17,318 nucleotides of DNA from Frankiales bacterium (lineage in GTDB: Bacteria; Actinomycetota; Actinomycetes; Mycobacteriales; SCTD01), in contig JAODNS010000059.1 of NCBI GenBank assembly GCA_025465145.1, positions 1 to 17,318 on the forward strand, read 5' to 3'. Made by a program: the position numbers and the translations under genes. Under the pieces are notes generated by a model. That model had not been told where the DNA came from. It did not search any database and worked only from the letters and a program-made list of their open reading frames with translations. Shown here in pieces: positions 1-6,759 of the stretch (position 1 is its first letter; each line of letters begins with the position of its first letter).

Positions 1-1421
1 CGGCGCCGGGTGCCGCCGGTCCGTTTCGGCAGCGCCGGACCGGACTCCTCCTCGCGCGCCGGGCGGTCGTCCCGGCCGGAGCCGCGGTCGTCGCGGCCGG
101 AGCTGCGCCCACCGCGGGCCGGGCCGCTGTCGGTGCGCTTGGGCTTGCGGCCGGTCTCGCCGACGTCCTCGAGCTCCTCGGCCTCCAGCCCCGCGCGGAC
201 CCGGGAGGCGCGCGGCAGCTTCCCGGTGGTGCCCTCCGGGATCGACAGGTCGCTGTAGAGGTGCTTGCTGGAGGAGTACGTCTCCACCGGCTCGGGGTGC
301 GGCAGGTCGAGGGCCTTGTTGATCAGGCCCCACTTCGGCATGTCGTCCCAGTCGACGAACGTGACGGCGACGCCGTTGGCGCCCGCGCGGCCAGTGCGGC
401 CGATGCGGTGCAGGAACGTCCGCTCCTCGTCGGGGCACTGGTAGTTGATGACGTGCGTGACGTCCTGGACGTCGATGCCGCGGGCGGCGACGTCGGTGGC
501 GACGAGGACGTCGATCTTGCCGGAGCGGAACGCCCGCAGCGCCTGCTCGCGCGCCCCCTGGCCGAGGTCGCCGTGCACGGCGGCAGCCGCGAAGCCGCGG
601 TCCTGCATGTCGGCCGCGACCTTGTCGCACGTGCGCTTCGTACGGCAGAACACCATCGTCAGCCCGCGGCCCTCGGCCTGCAGGATGCGGGCCAGCACCT
701 CGCCCTTGTCCATCGAGTGCGCCCGGTAGACGAAGATCTTGGTGTTCGGGACGGTGCGGTTCTCGTCCGGCTCCTCGGCCCGGATGTGCGTGGGCTGGCG
801 CATGAAGCGGCGGGCCATGGCGACGACCGGCGACGGCATGGTGGCCGAGAACAGCATCGTCTGCCGCTCGGTCGGCGTCTGCTCGAGGATGCGCTCCACG
901 TCCGGCAGGAAGCCGAGGTCCAGCATCTCGTCGGCCTCGTCGAGCACGAGCACCTCGACCTGGCCGAGGTTGAGGTGGCCCTGGCGGGCGAGGTCGAGCA
1001 GGCGGCCCGGGGTGCCGACGACGATGTCGACGCCCTTGCGCAGCGCCTCGAGCTGCGGCTCGAACGCGCGGCCGCCGTAGATGGCCTGCACCCGGATGCG
1101 GCGGACGCTGCCGGCGTTCTCCAGGTCCTTCGCGACCTGCACGCACAGCTCGCGGGTGGGCACGACGACGAGCGCCTGGGGGGTGCCGTTGGCGCCCTCG
1201 TCCTTGCTCTTGACCGTGTTGAGCATCGGCACGCCGAAGCCGAGGGTCTTGCCGGTGCCGGTGCGCGCCTGGCCGATGAGGTCGTGGCCGGACAGTGCGA
1301 TCGGCAGCGTCATCGTCTGGATCGCGAACGGTGCGGTGATGCCGATCTTCTCGAGCGCCTCGACGGTCTCGGGTCGTGCGCCGAGCGCGGCGAAGCCGTT
1401 GGGAGCGTCTGCTGTGGTCAG
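1..1421 (-). CDS. DEAD-box ATP-dependent RNA helicase (3' end beyond window)
   Basis: This is an RNA-unwinding ATPase of the RhlE/DeaD type. The 473 codons visible hold both RecA-like domains: Q-motif Gln near residue 35, Walker A ARTGTGKT (52-59), PTREL (88-92), TPGR (137-140), DEAD (161-164), SAT (192-194) and HRIGRTGRAG (338-347). After about residue 400 comes a charged tail in which SGRDDR occurs twice; such low-complexity basic tails are common in this family and probably bind RNA. The tail is still open at base 1, so the stop lies outside. The start is uncertain. I chose CTG at 1421-1419 because GGAAGG lies 7 bases upstream and the protein then begins LTTADAPNGFAALG, which looks like a normal family N-terminus. 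The nearest usual in-frame start is a GTG about 110 bases further upstream; it would add an unlikely Arg/Pro-rich extension. It is divergent from the MiaE_2 gene. Confidence 0.93.
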   Translation of the reverse strand, partial: MTTADAPNGFAALGARPETVEALEKIGITAPFAIQTMTLPIALSGHDLIGQARTGTGKTLGFGVPMLNTVKSKDEGANGTPQALVVVPTRELCVQVAKDLENAGSVRRIRVQAIYGGRAFEPQLEALRKGVDIVVGTPGRLLDLARQGHLNLGQVEVLVLDEADEMLDLGFLPDVERILEQTPTERQTMLFSATMPSPVVAMARRFMRQPTHIRAEEPDENRTVPNTKIFVYRAHSMDKGEVLARILQAEGRGLTMVFCRTKRTCDKVAADMQDRGFAAAAVHGDLGQGAREQALRAFRSGKIDVLVATDVAARGIDVQDVTHVINYQCPDEERTFLHRIGRTGRAGANGVAVTFVDWDDMPKWGLINKALDLPHPEPVETYSSSKHLYSDLSIPEGTTGKLPRASRVRAGLEAEELEDVGETGRKPKRTDSGPARGGRSSGRDDRGSGRDDRPAREEESGPALPKRTGGTRR

Positions 1422-1558
1422 GGAACTGCCTTCCGGGGAGTCGCGCTGACCTTGTAGACCGAAGAGCAGGAGCGGGCTCGCACGGGCTGCGAGGTGCAGT
1501 CGGCGCGCCGGCGTCGGAAGGGGTCCGCGCACACGGGGAGGCCGACGAGCGCCGGCCC

Positions 1559-1585
1559 TTGAGGTCTCAGCCTACCGGCTAGGGT
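1559..1585 (+). promoter_or_regulatory. Possible promoter of the MiaE_2 gene
   Basis: TTGAGG (1559-1564) and TAGGGT (1580-1585) are separated by 15 bases, shorter than the usual 17. They lie just ahead of the ribosome site GAGGAGGA (1593-1600). A small dyad, AGCC-TACC-GGCT, overlaps the region. The match is by eye only. Confidence 0.3.
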
Positions 1586-1603
1586 CGGCCGCGAGGAGGA
1601 CCG

Positions 1604-2257
1604 ATGACGGGACCCGCCGACGAGGCGACGATCGACCTGCTGGGCGTCCTCGCCTACGGCGAGCTCACGGCCTTCGAGCGGCTGGCCTCCGACGCCCGGC
1701 TCGCGCCCAGCATCGCCGACAAGGCCGCGCTGGCGACGATGGCCGCCGCGGAGTTCGGCCACTACCGGCAGCTGCACGACCACATGGTCGCGCTGGGCGC
1801 CGACCCGGAGAAGGCGATGGCGCCGTTCGTCGCCGCCGTCGACGAGTTCCACGACACGACCGACCCGAACGACTGGTACGAGGGCCTGATCAAGGCCTAT
1901 GTCGGCGACGGACTGGCCACGGACTTCTACCGCGAGGTGTCGGCCTTCATCCCGGACGAGCCCACCCGGCTGCTCGTCCTCGAGGTGCTGGCCGACACCG
2001 GGCAGGCCGAGTTCGCGGTGTCGCGGGTACGGGAGGCGACGGCCGCCGACCCCGCGCTGGCCGGGCGGCTCGCGCTGTGGGCCCGCCGGCTCGTCGGCGA
2101 GGCGCTTCTGCAGGCGCAGAGAGTCGCGGTCGAGCGGGAGGCGCTCATCGAGCTGCTCGTCGGCGGCAGCGGCGACCTCGCGGGCCTGGCCCGCCTGCTC
2201 ACCCGGCTGACGGACAACCACACGGCGCGGATGCAGGCGCTCGGCCTGCAGCCCTGA
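1604..2257 (+). CDS. MiaE_2 / ferritin-like fold protein
   Basis: This 217-residue, mostly helical protein resembles the actinobacterial ferritin-like family listed as MiaE_2 (tRNA-(ms2io6A)-hydroxylase-like). The first helical pair has Glu20 and an E50-x-x-H53 motif (EFGH), the usual kind of diiron ligand set. The matching place in the second half reads D131-T-G-Q134, so a complete two-iron site is not obvious. Whether it hydroxylates tRNA is unknown; the family name comes from fold similarity. The ATG has an excellent GAGGAGGA three bases upstream. Its divergent placement beside a DEAD-box helicase matches what I recall for Rv3210c and Rv3211 in M. tuberculosis. Its stop abuts the stop of the convergent phosphatase gene with no gap. 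Confidence 0.82.
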   Translation: MTGPADEATIDLLGVLAYGELTAFERLASDARLAPSIADKAALATMAAAEFGHYRQLHDHMVALGADPEKAMAPFVAAVDEFHDTTDPNDWYEGLIKAYVGDGLATDFYREVSAFIPDEPTRLLVLEVLADTGQAEFAVSRVREATAADPALAGRLALWARRLVGEALLQAQRVAVEREALIELLVGGSGDLAGLARLLTRLTDNHTARMQALGLQP

Positions 2258-3496
2258 TCAGTCCTCGACGGAACGCCACTCCAGGACCAGCAGCGTCGCG
2301 TCGTCCGTCAGCTGGTCGCCGTGGTGGGCGAGCAGCTCGCGCACGACCCGGCGCAGCGTCTCGGCCGGGCTGAGCCCGCCGGCCAGGTGCCGGATCACCA
2401 GGTCGGCGAGCCGCTCCACGCCGAAGAACTCCCCCTCCGGCGAGCGGGCCTCGACGACCCCGTCGGTGTAGAGCAGCACGAGGTCGCCGGGCTCGAGCTG
2501 CTCGCGGCCGACGTCCACGCCGGCCCCGTCGAGCAGGTTCCCGAGGCCGAGCGGCGGCTGGGGTTCGCTCTCCAGCGCGCGGATCAACCGGCCGCCGCGC
2601 AGCAGCAGCGGCGGCGGGTGCCCGGCGTTCACCCACTGCAGCAGCCCGTTGCGGGTGTCCAGGTCGACCAGCACCGCGGTCGAGAAGATCTCGCCGCCCA
2701 GCCCGGAGAACAGCGCCTCGTCGATGGCTTCGAGCGTCTCGATCAGCCCGAGGCCGGACCGGCGCGCGCTGCGGTAGGCCGCCATGGTGAAGACCGCGCA
2801 CTGCGCGCTGTGCAAGCCGTGGCCCATGCCGTCGAACACGGCCACCTGGGTCCGGCCGGGATCGACCGCGTAGTCCACGGCGTCACCGGCCACCTCGTAG
2901 CAGGGCTCGAGGGCCGCGGCCACGGACACCTCGCGTCCGGTGAAGGTCAGCGGCGGCAGCACCGAGTAGTGCAGCTCGGCCGCGACGCCGAGCTGGGAGC
3001 GCCGGCGCAGGCTGACGAGCGTGTCCCCGTACGGGGTCTTCGCCGCGATGAGCAGGCCGGCCGTTGCCGCAAGACGCGCCAGCGCGGTCGACTGCTCGTC
3101 GGTCACCCCCGGCGTCTCGAGGCTGACGGCGAGGACGCCGAGCCGCTCGGTGCCGGCGCGCAGGGGCAGCCAGATCCGGCTGCCGTAGGCGTCGTCCGCC
3201 TGCAGCTGCGGCTCGCAGAGCTGGTACGCGCGGCCCGCTAGGGTGCCGTCGACGCCGAGCGGCACGAGGTCCGGCCCGGCCGGCGACCACGGGAGCAGCA
3301 GCGGCTGCAGCACGTCCTGCTGCAGGTCCGCGACGTACGCGGTGCAGCCGCGGGTCCCCAGCTGCTGGGCGCAGTCGTCGAACAGGACGGCGAGCTCGTG
3401 CGGCGCGGCGAGGTCCGCGCGCGCGACGAGCTCGTCCAGGCTGGCGAGGGCGGCGAGCGGGGCCCTGGGCCGAGCGACGGGCACGGCGGGCGGCAT
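2258..3496 (-). CDS. GAF domain plus SpoIIE-type PP2C serine phosphatase
   Basis: This 412-residue cytoplasmic protein has a GAF-like sensor region at about residues 25-160 and a PP2C (SpoIIE/RsbU) phosphatase domain at about 185-408. Metal-site motifs are visible: GDAVDY (Asp205), FDGMGHG (Asp222), NAGHPPP (290-296), YTDG (Asp345) and LTDDAT (Asp398/399). Enzymes of this class dephosphorylate anti-anti-sigma factors to release alternative sigma factors; no STAS or kinase partner is in view, so the target is unknown. The first motif is less canonical than the usual GGDWYD, but the Asp is kept. The start at 3496 is an ATG with a weak ribosome site. A strong hairpin separates it from the GlsB-type gene upstream. 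Confidence 0.9.
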   Translation of the reverse strand: MPPAVPVARPRAPLAALASLDELVARADLAAPHELAVLFDDCAQQLGTRGCTAYVADLQQDVLQPLLLPWSPAGPDLVPLGVDGTLAGRAYQLCEPQLQADDAYGSRIWLPLRAGTERLGVLAVSLETPGVTDEQSTALARLAATAGLLIAAKTPYGDTLVSLRRRSQLGVAAELHYSVLPPLTFTGREVSVAAALEPCYEVAGDAVDYAVDPGRTQVAVFDGMGHGLHSAQCAVFTMAAYRSARRSGLGLIETLEAIDEALFSGLGGEIFSTAVLVDLDTRNGLLQWVNAGHPPPLLLRGGRLIRALESEPQPPLGLGNLLDGAGVDVGREQLEPGDLVLLYTDGVVEARSPEGEFFGVERLADLVIRHLAGGLSPAETLRRVVRELLAHHGDQLTDDATLLVLEWRSVED

Positions 3497-3534
3497 GGTC
3501 GGACCCTAGGCGCCGCAGCGCTCCCTGGACAGCA

Positions 3535-3569
3535 CGAGGCCCGGCTCCCGCGAGGGGAACCGGGCCTCG
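3535..3569 (-). terminator. Strong hairpin terminator after the GlsB-type gene
   Basis: CGAGGCCCGG (3535-3544) pairs perfectly with CCGGGCCTCG (3560-3569). Inside, TCCC (3546-3549) can pair with GGGA (3555-3558). The hairpin lies 18 bases past the GlsB-type stop. No U-tract follows, which is usual in high-GC actinobacteria. Confidence 0.65.
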
Positions 3570-3587
3570 GTACTGCCGAGCGGTCGA

Positions 3588-3839
3588 CTAGACGCGCGAG
3601 CTGCTCTTCGAGCGGATGCCACCCTGCGTGAGGGCGATGATGGCGGCGGCGATGACGACGCCGACGATGACCTCGATGAGGCCACGGCGACCGGGGATGA
3701 TCAGGCCTGCGAGCAGCAGGCTGCCCGCGCCGATCAGCATGGTGAGCCACAGCGGCAGCGCCTGGCGGCCCGGCAGGACGGCGCGAGCGAGCGCACCGAC
3801 GACAAGGCCGACGACGAGAAGTACGAGAACGGTGCCCAC
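3588..3839 (-). CDS. GlsB/YeaQ/YmgE-type stress-response membrane protein
   Basis: This 83-residue protein is almost entirely hydrophobic, with three membrane segments at about residues 2-20, 29-48 and 54-70 and a short basic tail. Size and pattern fit the GlsB/YeaQ/YmgE (transglycosylase-associated) family of small inner-membrane proteins linked to stress, whose molecular role is unclear. I place the start at GTG 3839-3837 because AGGAGG lies four bases upstream and the first membrane segment then begins at once; a longer reading upstream gives a basic, non-membrane leader. It is likely its own transcript, with the hairpin at 3535-3569 downstream and a dyad in its leader. Confidence 0.85.
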   Translation of the reverse strand: MGTVLVLLVVGLVVGALARAVLPGRQALPLWLTMLIGAGSLLLAGLIIPGRRGLIEVIVGVVIAAAIIALTQGGIRSKSSSRV

Positions 3840-3855
3840 GGTTCCTCCTGTTGAT

Positions 3856-3871
3856 CGGACCGGATGGTCCG
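3856..3871. promoter_or_regulatory. Dyad in the leader of the GlsB-type gene
   Basis: CGGACC, a GGAT spacer, then GGTCCG: a perfect 6+6 inverted repeat about 17 bases upstream of the GTG start and just upstream of its AGGAGG. It could be an operator or a small RNA hairpin near the ribosome site. Confidence 0.35.
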
Positions 3872-3970
3872 TTGGGGGCTGTGTGCCCGGGTTGCACCGC
3901 CGTCGAACCTGTGGTCGCGCAGGTCTCGCGTCAGAGCGTGAGTTGCCTGTCACACAACGAGATCCTGTAA

Positions 3971-3989
3971 CGCCGGGGCTCCCGCGGCG
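3971..3989 (-). terminator. Possible terminator after the DUF3107 gene
   Basis: Read on the minus strand, CGCCG and CGGCG form a 5-bp GC stem around a GC-rich loop, 16 bases past the DUF3107 stop. The stem is short. The rest of 3840-4005 holds no gene that I can see; it should contain the promoter of the GlsB-type gene. Confidence 0.4.
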
Positions 3990-4005
3990 CTCCCGTGGGG
4001 GGCTC

Positions 4006-4233
4006 CTACAGCGAGGCGAACCCGACGCGGCGTGACTCCGCCTCGGCGATCTCGACGTAGGCCAGCTTGTCGGCCGGGACGAGCACCCGGCGGCCCTTGT
4101 CGTCGACGAGCGACAGGATGCCGAGGTCGGCCTTCAGCGCGTCGGCCACCGCCTTGGCGACCTCGTCCGGGCTCTGCGCGCTCTCGATGACGAGCTCGCG
4201 GGCCGCGAACTGCACGCCGATCTTGACCTCCAC
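4006..4233 (-). CDS. DUF3107 family protein
   Basis: This 75-residue protein starting VEVKIGVQFAARELVIESAQ fits the actinobacterial DUF3107 family, of which Rv3208A (TB9.4) of M. tuberculosis is a member. The pattern of conserved blocks (VKIGV, SAQSPDEV, DDKGRR, KLAYVEI) runs the whole length. Its function is not known to me. I chose the GTG at 4233 because GGAGG lies five bases upstream and the family normally starts at the EVKIGV block; a GTG at 4257 in the same frame would add eight residues. It follows the TetR gene on the same strand after 89 bases, an arrangement also seen in mycobacteria, so the two may share regulation. Confidence 0.85.
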   Translation of the reverse strand: MEVKIGVQFAARELVIESAQSPDEVAKAVADALKADLGILSLVDDKGRRVLVPADKLAYVEIAEAESRRVGFASL

Positions 4234-4322
4234 CAGTGCCTCCGTCGATGTCGCCACGTCCTGCTGCCGAGGCTAGTCGAGCGATTGGGACCCTGCCGCC
4301 GCGTCCGCTGCCAGCGGAAAGC

Positions 4323-4958
4323 TCAGACGGTGCGCGGCGAGCCGGAGATGCCGCGCCAGGTCAGCCCGACGAGCAGCTCCATCGCGCGAGCCTTGCTCAG
4401 CGCGCCTTCCGACGCCAGCCACCACCGCGCGCCGTCCTCCATGAGTCCGGCCAGCCCGACGGACAGCAGCTGCGCCTCCTCGGCGCGGTAGCCCGTGTCG
4501 TGCGCGATCGTCTCGGTGAGCGCGTCGACGCACTCCTGCAGCATCCGCTCGACCCGCTCGCGGACGGCCGGGTCGTTGCGCAGGTCGCTCTCGAAGACGA
4601 GCCGGAACGCGCCCTCGCCATCGGTGCCCTCACCGTCGACGAAGTCGAAGTAGGCGGCGACGCAGGCCGCCACGCGCTCCCGGTTGTCCGTCGTGGTCGC
4701 GAGCGCCTTGCGGACCTTGTTCACCAGGTCGGTCGCGTGCTGGTCGAGCAGGGCCAGGTACAGCTCCAGCTTGCCCGGGAAGTGCTGGTAGAGCACGGGT
4801 TTGCTGACCCCGGCGCGCTCGGCGATGTCGTCCATCGCGGCCGCGTGGTACCCCTGCGCGACGAAGACCTCCTGCGCGGCGCCGAGCAGCTGCTTGCGCC
4901 GCGCCGAGCGCGGCAGCCGCGTCCCGCGGGCGGGCGAGCTGCTCTCCACCGACGTCAC
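4323..4958 (-). CDS. TetR-family transcriptional regulator
   Basis: This 211-residue regulator has the typical TetR N-terminal helix-turn-helix: LLGAAQEVFVAQGYHAAAM, then IAERAGVSKPVLYQHF and GKLELYLALL. The C-terminal two thirds is a helical ligand or dimer domain without an obvious ligand signature. The position next to DUF3107, and the sequence around the helix-turn-helix, suggest it is the counterpart of Rv3208. The start is taken at GTG 4958; a second in-frame GTG at 4949 is close and the ribosome site is weak for both. Reading further upstream gives an Arg/Ser-rich stretch that is antisense to the small acidic gene and is not real. It may be co-transcribed with that gene, 31 bases upstream. 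Confidence 0.88.
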   Translation of the reverse strand: MTSVESSSPARGTRLPRSARRKQLLGAAQEVFVAQGYHAAAMDDIAERAGVSKPVLYQHFPGKLELYLALLDQHATDLVNKVRKALATTTDNRERVAACVAAYFDFVDGEGTDGEGAFRLVFESDLRNDPAVRERVERMLQECVDALTETIAHDTGYRAEEAQLLSVGLAGLMEDGARWWLASEGALSKARAMELLVGLTWRGISGSPRTV

Positions 4959-4989
4959 GCCTGCGAGATTGCCACAGCCGCGGGACAGG

Positions 4990-5226
4990 TCAGCGGTACT
5001 CGTCCTCCTCCTGCTCGACGACGACCGCCTGCTCCGCGGCGTCGGCCTCGTCCGACTCCAGCGGCAGGTCCCGGTGCGCGACGTGCTCACCCGGCGCCGC
5101 TGCGGTCGCCTGCTCCAGCAGGTCCGCCTCCGCCACCTCGAGCGGCAGGTCGGGCGCGTCGGGGACCGCCGCGTCGCGCGTCAGCGTCACGTCCTCGGCC
5201 AGGTCGGCCGGGTTCGCCTCGGTCAT
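4990..5226 (-). CDS. Small acidic protein with a duplicated DLPLE..EAD..EQA motif
   Basis: This is a 78-residue, strongly acidic, probably soluble and poorly ordered protein with no Cys and no membrane segment. A 15-residue unit occurs twice: DLPLEVAEADLLEQA at residues 26-40 and DLPLESDEADAAEQA at 53-67, 11 of 15 identical and 27 residues apart. The C-terminus reads EQEEDEYR. The ATG has GGAG upstream and lies 13 bases after the stop of the DUF6158-like gene, so the two are very likely one transcript. I cannot name the family or function. A repeated short acidic motif would suit a binding partner for a basic surface, but that is a guess. Confidence 0.75.
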   Translation of the reverse strand: MTEANPADLAEDVTLTRDAAVPDAPDLPLEVAEADLLEQATAAAPGEHVAHRDLPLESDEADAAEQAVVVEQEEDEYR

Positions 5227-5239
5227 GTCCGCTCTCCTG

Positions 5240-5470
5240 TCAGTCCTGGCCGGACAGCTCGCGCGAGCCGTGCCGGGTGCGGCGTGCGTCGATGACCCTG
5301 TCCGGGTTGCGGCGCAGGTACTCCTCCTCGAGCTCTGCAGTCCGCTTCGTGTGGAACTGCAGGGCGTCCTCGCTGCCGTGCAGGAAGGTGTCGTGCCGGG
5401 TGTCGTGCAGATGCTGCAGCTCGCGCTCCAGGTCCTCGTCGGACAGGGCTGCGGGGACGACGCCGGTCAC
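5240..5470 (-). CDS. DUF6158-like small protein
   Basis: This 76-residue, charged, helical protein contains LSDEDLERELQHLHDTRHDT, HGSEDALQFHTKRTAELEEE and YLRRNPDR, which I recognise as the pattern of the actinobacterial DUF6158 family. The role is unknown. The start is GTG at 5470, with AGGAG five bases upstream; a longer reading to 5545 would run into the divergent HAD gene and is unlikely. It appears to head a minus-strand unit with the acidic protein and perhaps the TetR gene. Confidence 0.8.
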   Translation of the reverse strand: MTGVVPAALSDEDLERELQHLHDTRHDTFLHGSEDALQFHTKRTAELEEEYLRRNPDRVIDARRTRHGSRELSGQD

Positions 5471-5508
5471 GGGAGCTCCTCGGTCGGTGGACGTGGTGTG
5501 GTGGTCGG

Positions 5509-5518
5509 TACCCGGGTA
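5509..5518. promoter_or_regulatory. Perfect palindrome between divergent genes
   Basis: TACCCGGGTA is a perfect 10-bp palindrome in the 59-base gap between the DUF6158-like and HAD genes. It could be an operator, for example for the nearby TetR protein. There is no direct evidence of binding. Confidence 0.35.
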
Positions 5519-5529
5519 GGGCGGGACCC

Positions 5530-6201
5530 ATGACGGAGCCTGCACCCTCGACCGCCACGACGACAGAGGCAGTCCTGTTCGACGTGGACGGCACGCTCAT
5601 CGACACCGTGTACCAGCACGTGCTGGCGTGGTGGGAGGCGTTCGCCGAGGCGGGCCACACCGTCTCCTGCTTCGACATCCACCGGGCGATCGGCCGCGGG
5701 TCCGAGGACCTCGTCGAGTCGCTGATCGGCCGCGCCGACGACGCGGTCGTCGCGGGCCACAGCAAGCGGTGGAGCGAGCTGCGGGAGCGGACGACGGCGT
5801 TCCACCAGGTGCCCGAGCTGCTTCGGCACTGCCGCGACGCCGGGCTGAAGGTCGTGCTGTGCACGAGCGGCCAGGGCCCCGACCTCGACTTCTTCCTGCG
5901 CGCGATCGGCGGCGACGGGCCGGTGCACGCCGTTGTGAGCAGCGAGGACGTGGAGAGGTCGAAGCCGTCGCCCGAGATCGTGCAGAAGGCCGTCGAGGCG
6001 GCGGGTGTGCGTCCTGAGCGGGCGGTGATGGTCGGCGACACCGTCTACGACATCAAGGCGGCCGCCGGTGCGGGCGTCCGCTGCATCGGCGTGATGTGCG
6101 GCGGCATCGGGGAGCAGGAGCTGCTCGCCGCGGGCGCCGTCGCCGTCTACGGGAACCCGAGCGAGCTGCTCGAGGGGTTCGACGGCTCGCCGCTCCGTTA
6201 G
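5530..6201 (+). CDS. HAD-superfamily phosphatase, phosphoglycolate phosphatase/beta-phosphoglucomutase-like
   Basis: This 223-residue protein has all four HAD motifs: DVDGTLID with nucleophile Asp18 and Asp20, a TSG motif II (LCTSGQG), Lys in RSKPSPEI, and VGDTVYDI as motif IV. A helical cap lies between motifs I and II. It resembles subfamily IA enzymes that remove phosphate from small metabolites; the substrate cannot be told from sequence. The ATG lies 59 bases from the divergent DUF6158-like start, with GGGCGGGA just upstream. The 30 bases after the stop hold a likely promoter for the next gene, so it may be a single-gene transcript. Confidence 0.88.
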   Translation: MTEPAPSTATTTEAVLFDVDGTLIDTVYQHVLAWWEAFAEAGHTVSCFDIHRAIGRGSEDLVESLIGRADDAVVAGHSKRWSELRERTTAFHQVPELLRHCRDAGLKVVLCTSGQGPDLDFFLRAIGGDGPVHAVVSSEDVERSKPSPEIVQKAVEAAGVRPERAVMVGDTVYDIKAAAGAGVRCIGVMCGGIGEQELLAAGAVAVYGNPSELLEGFDGSPLR

Positions 6202-6225
6202 CACGTGATCTTGCGCGGGTAGATC
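6198..6225 (+). promoter_or_regulatory. Likely promoter giving a leaderless mRNA
   Basis: TTAGCA (6198-6203) and TAGATC (6220-6225) are spaced by 16 bases. A start point six to seven bases past TAGATC falls on the GTG at 6232. No ribosome-binding sequence precedes this GTG. Confidence 0.42.
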
Positions 6226-6231
6226 ATCCGC

Positions 6232-6750
6232 GTGACCTCCACCTCGACGCTGCCGGAGCCGCGTGCGCCGCAGGAGGTCCGGCGGGCCCGGGACCTGCGC
6301 CGCGTCGGCCTGGCGCTGCTGGTCGTCTTCGTGCTGTGCGGGGCGGTCGGGCTGTTCGGCACGCGCACCGGGACCCGCACGGCCACGGCCGGCGGCTACA
6401 CCGTCACCGTCACCTACCCGTCGACCAGTCGGCCCGGGCATGCCGTCCGGTACGAGGTGGAGGTCGTCCACGCCGGCGGCTTCGAGGGCCCGGTGCACAT
6501 GCGCTTCTCGAGCGCGTACTTCGACCTGTTCGACGAGAACAGCTTCGGGCCGGATCCGAGGTCGACGACCACCACCGGCGCCTATGACCTCTACGAGTTC
6601 GAGCCGCCACCCGGCGACACCTTCGTCGTGTCCTCCGACACCCGGGTGGAGCCGGCGCGGCAGCGCGGCGAGAGCGGCGAGGTGTCCGTCCTCGACGAGG
6701 CCGGCCAGCCCGTCGCGACCGTCCGGTACCGCACGCGGATCTTCCCCTAG
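6232..6750 (+). CDS. Single-pass membrane protein with extracytoplasmic beta domain, unknown function
   Basis: This 172-residue protein has a basic cytoplasmic N-terminus, one membrane helix at about residues 25-43 (VGLALLVVFVLCGAVGLFG), and an outside domain rich in beta-strand patterns (YTVTVTYPS, VRYEVEVVHAGGFEGPVHMR, TFVVSSDTRVEP) that looks Ig- or fibronectin-like. I do not recognise a named family. No lipobox or sortase signal is seen, so it should stay anchored by the single helix. Only one GTG start is reasonable. It is followed nine bases later by the YetF-like gene, whose ribosome site overlaps this stop, so the two products may work together in the membrane. Confidence 0.75.
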   Translation: MTSTSTLPEPRAPQEVRRARDLRRVGLALLVVFVLCGAVGLFGTRTGTRTATAGGYTVTVTYPSTSRPGHAVRYEVEVVHAGGFEGPVHMRFSSAYFDLFDENSFGPDPRSTTTTGAYDLYEFEPPPGDTFVVSSDTRVEPARQRGESGEVSVLDEAGQPVATVRYRTRIFP

Positions 6751-6759
6751 GAGCGGGCC

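Noticed and set aside
261..1457. A 398-codon plus-strand frame
   Set aside because: It is antisense to the DEAD-box helicase, whose motifs are complete.
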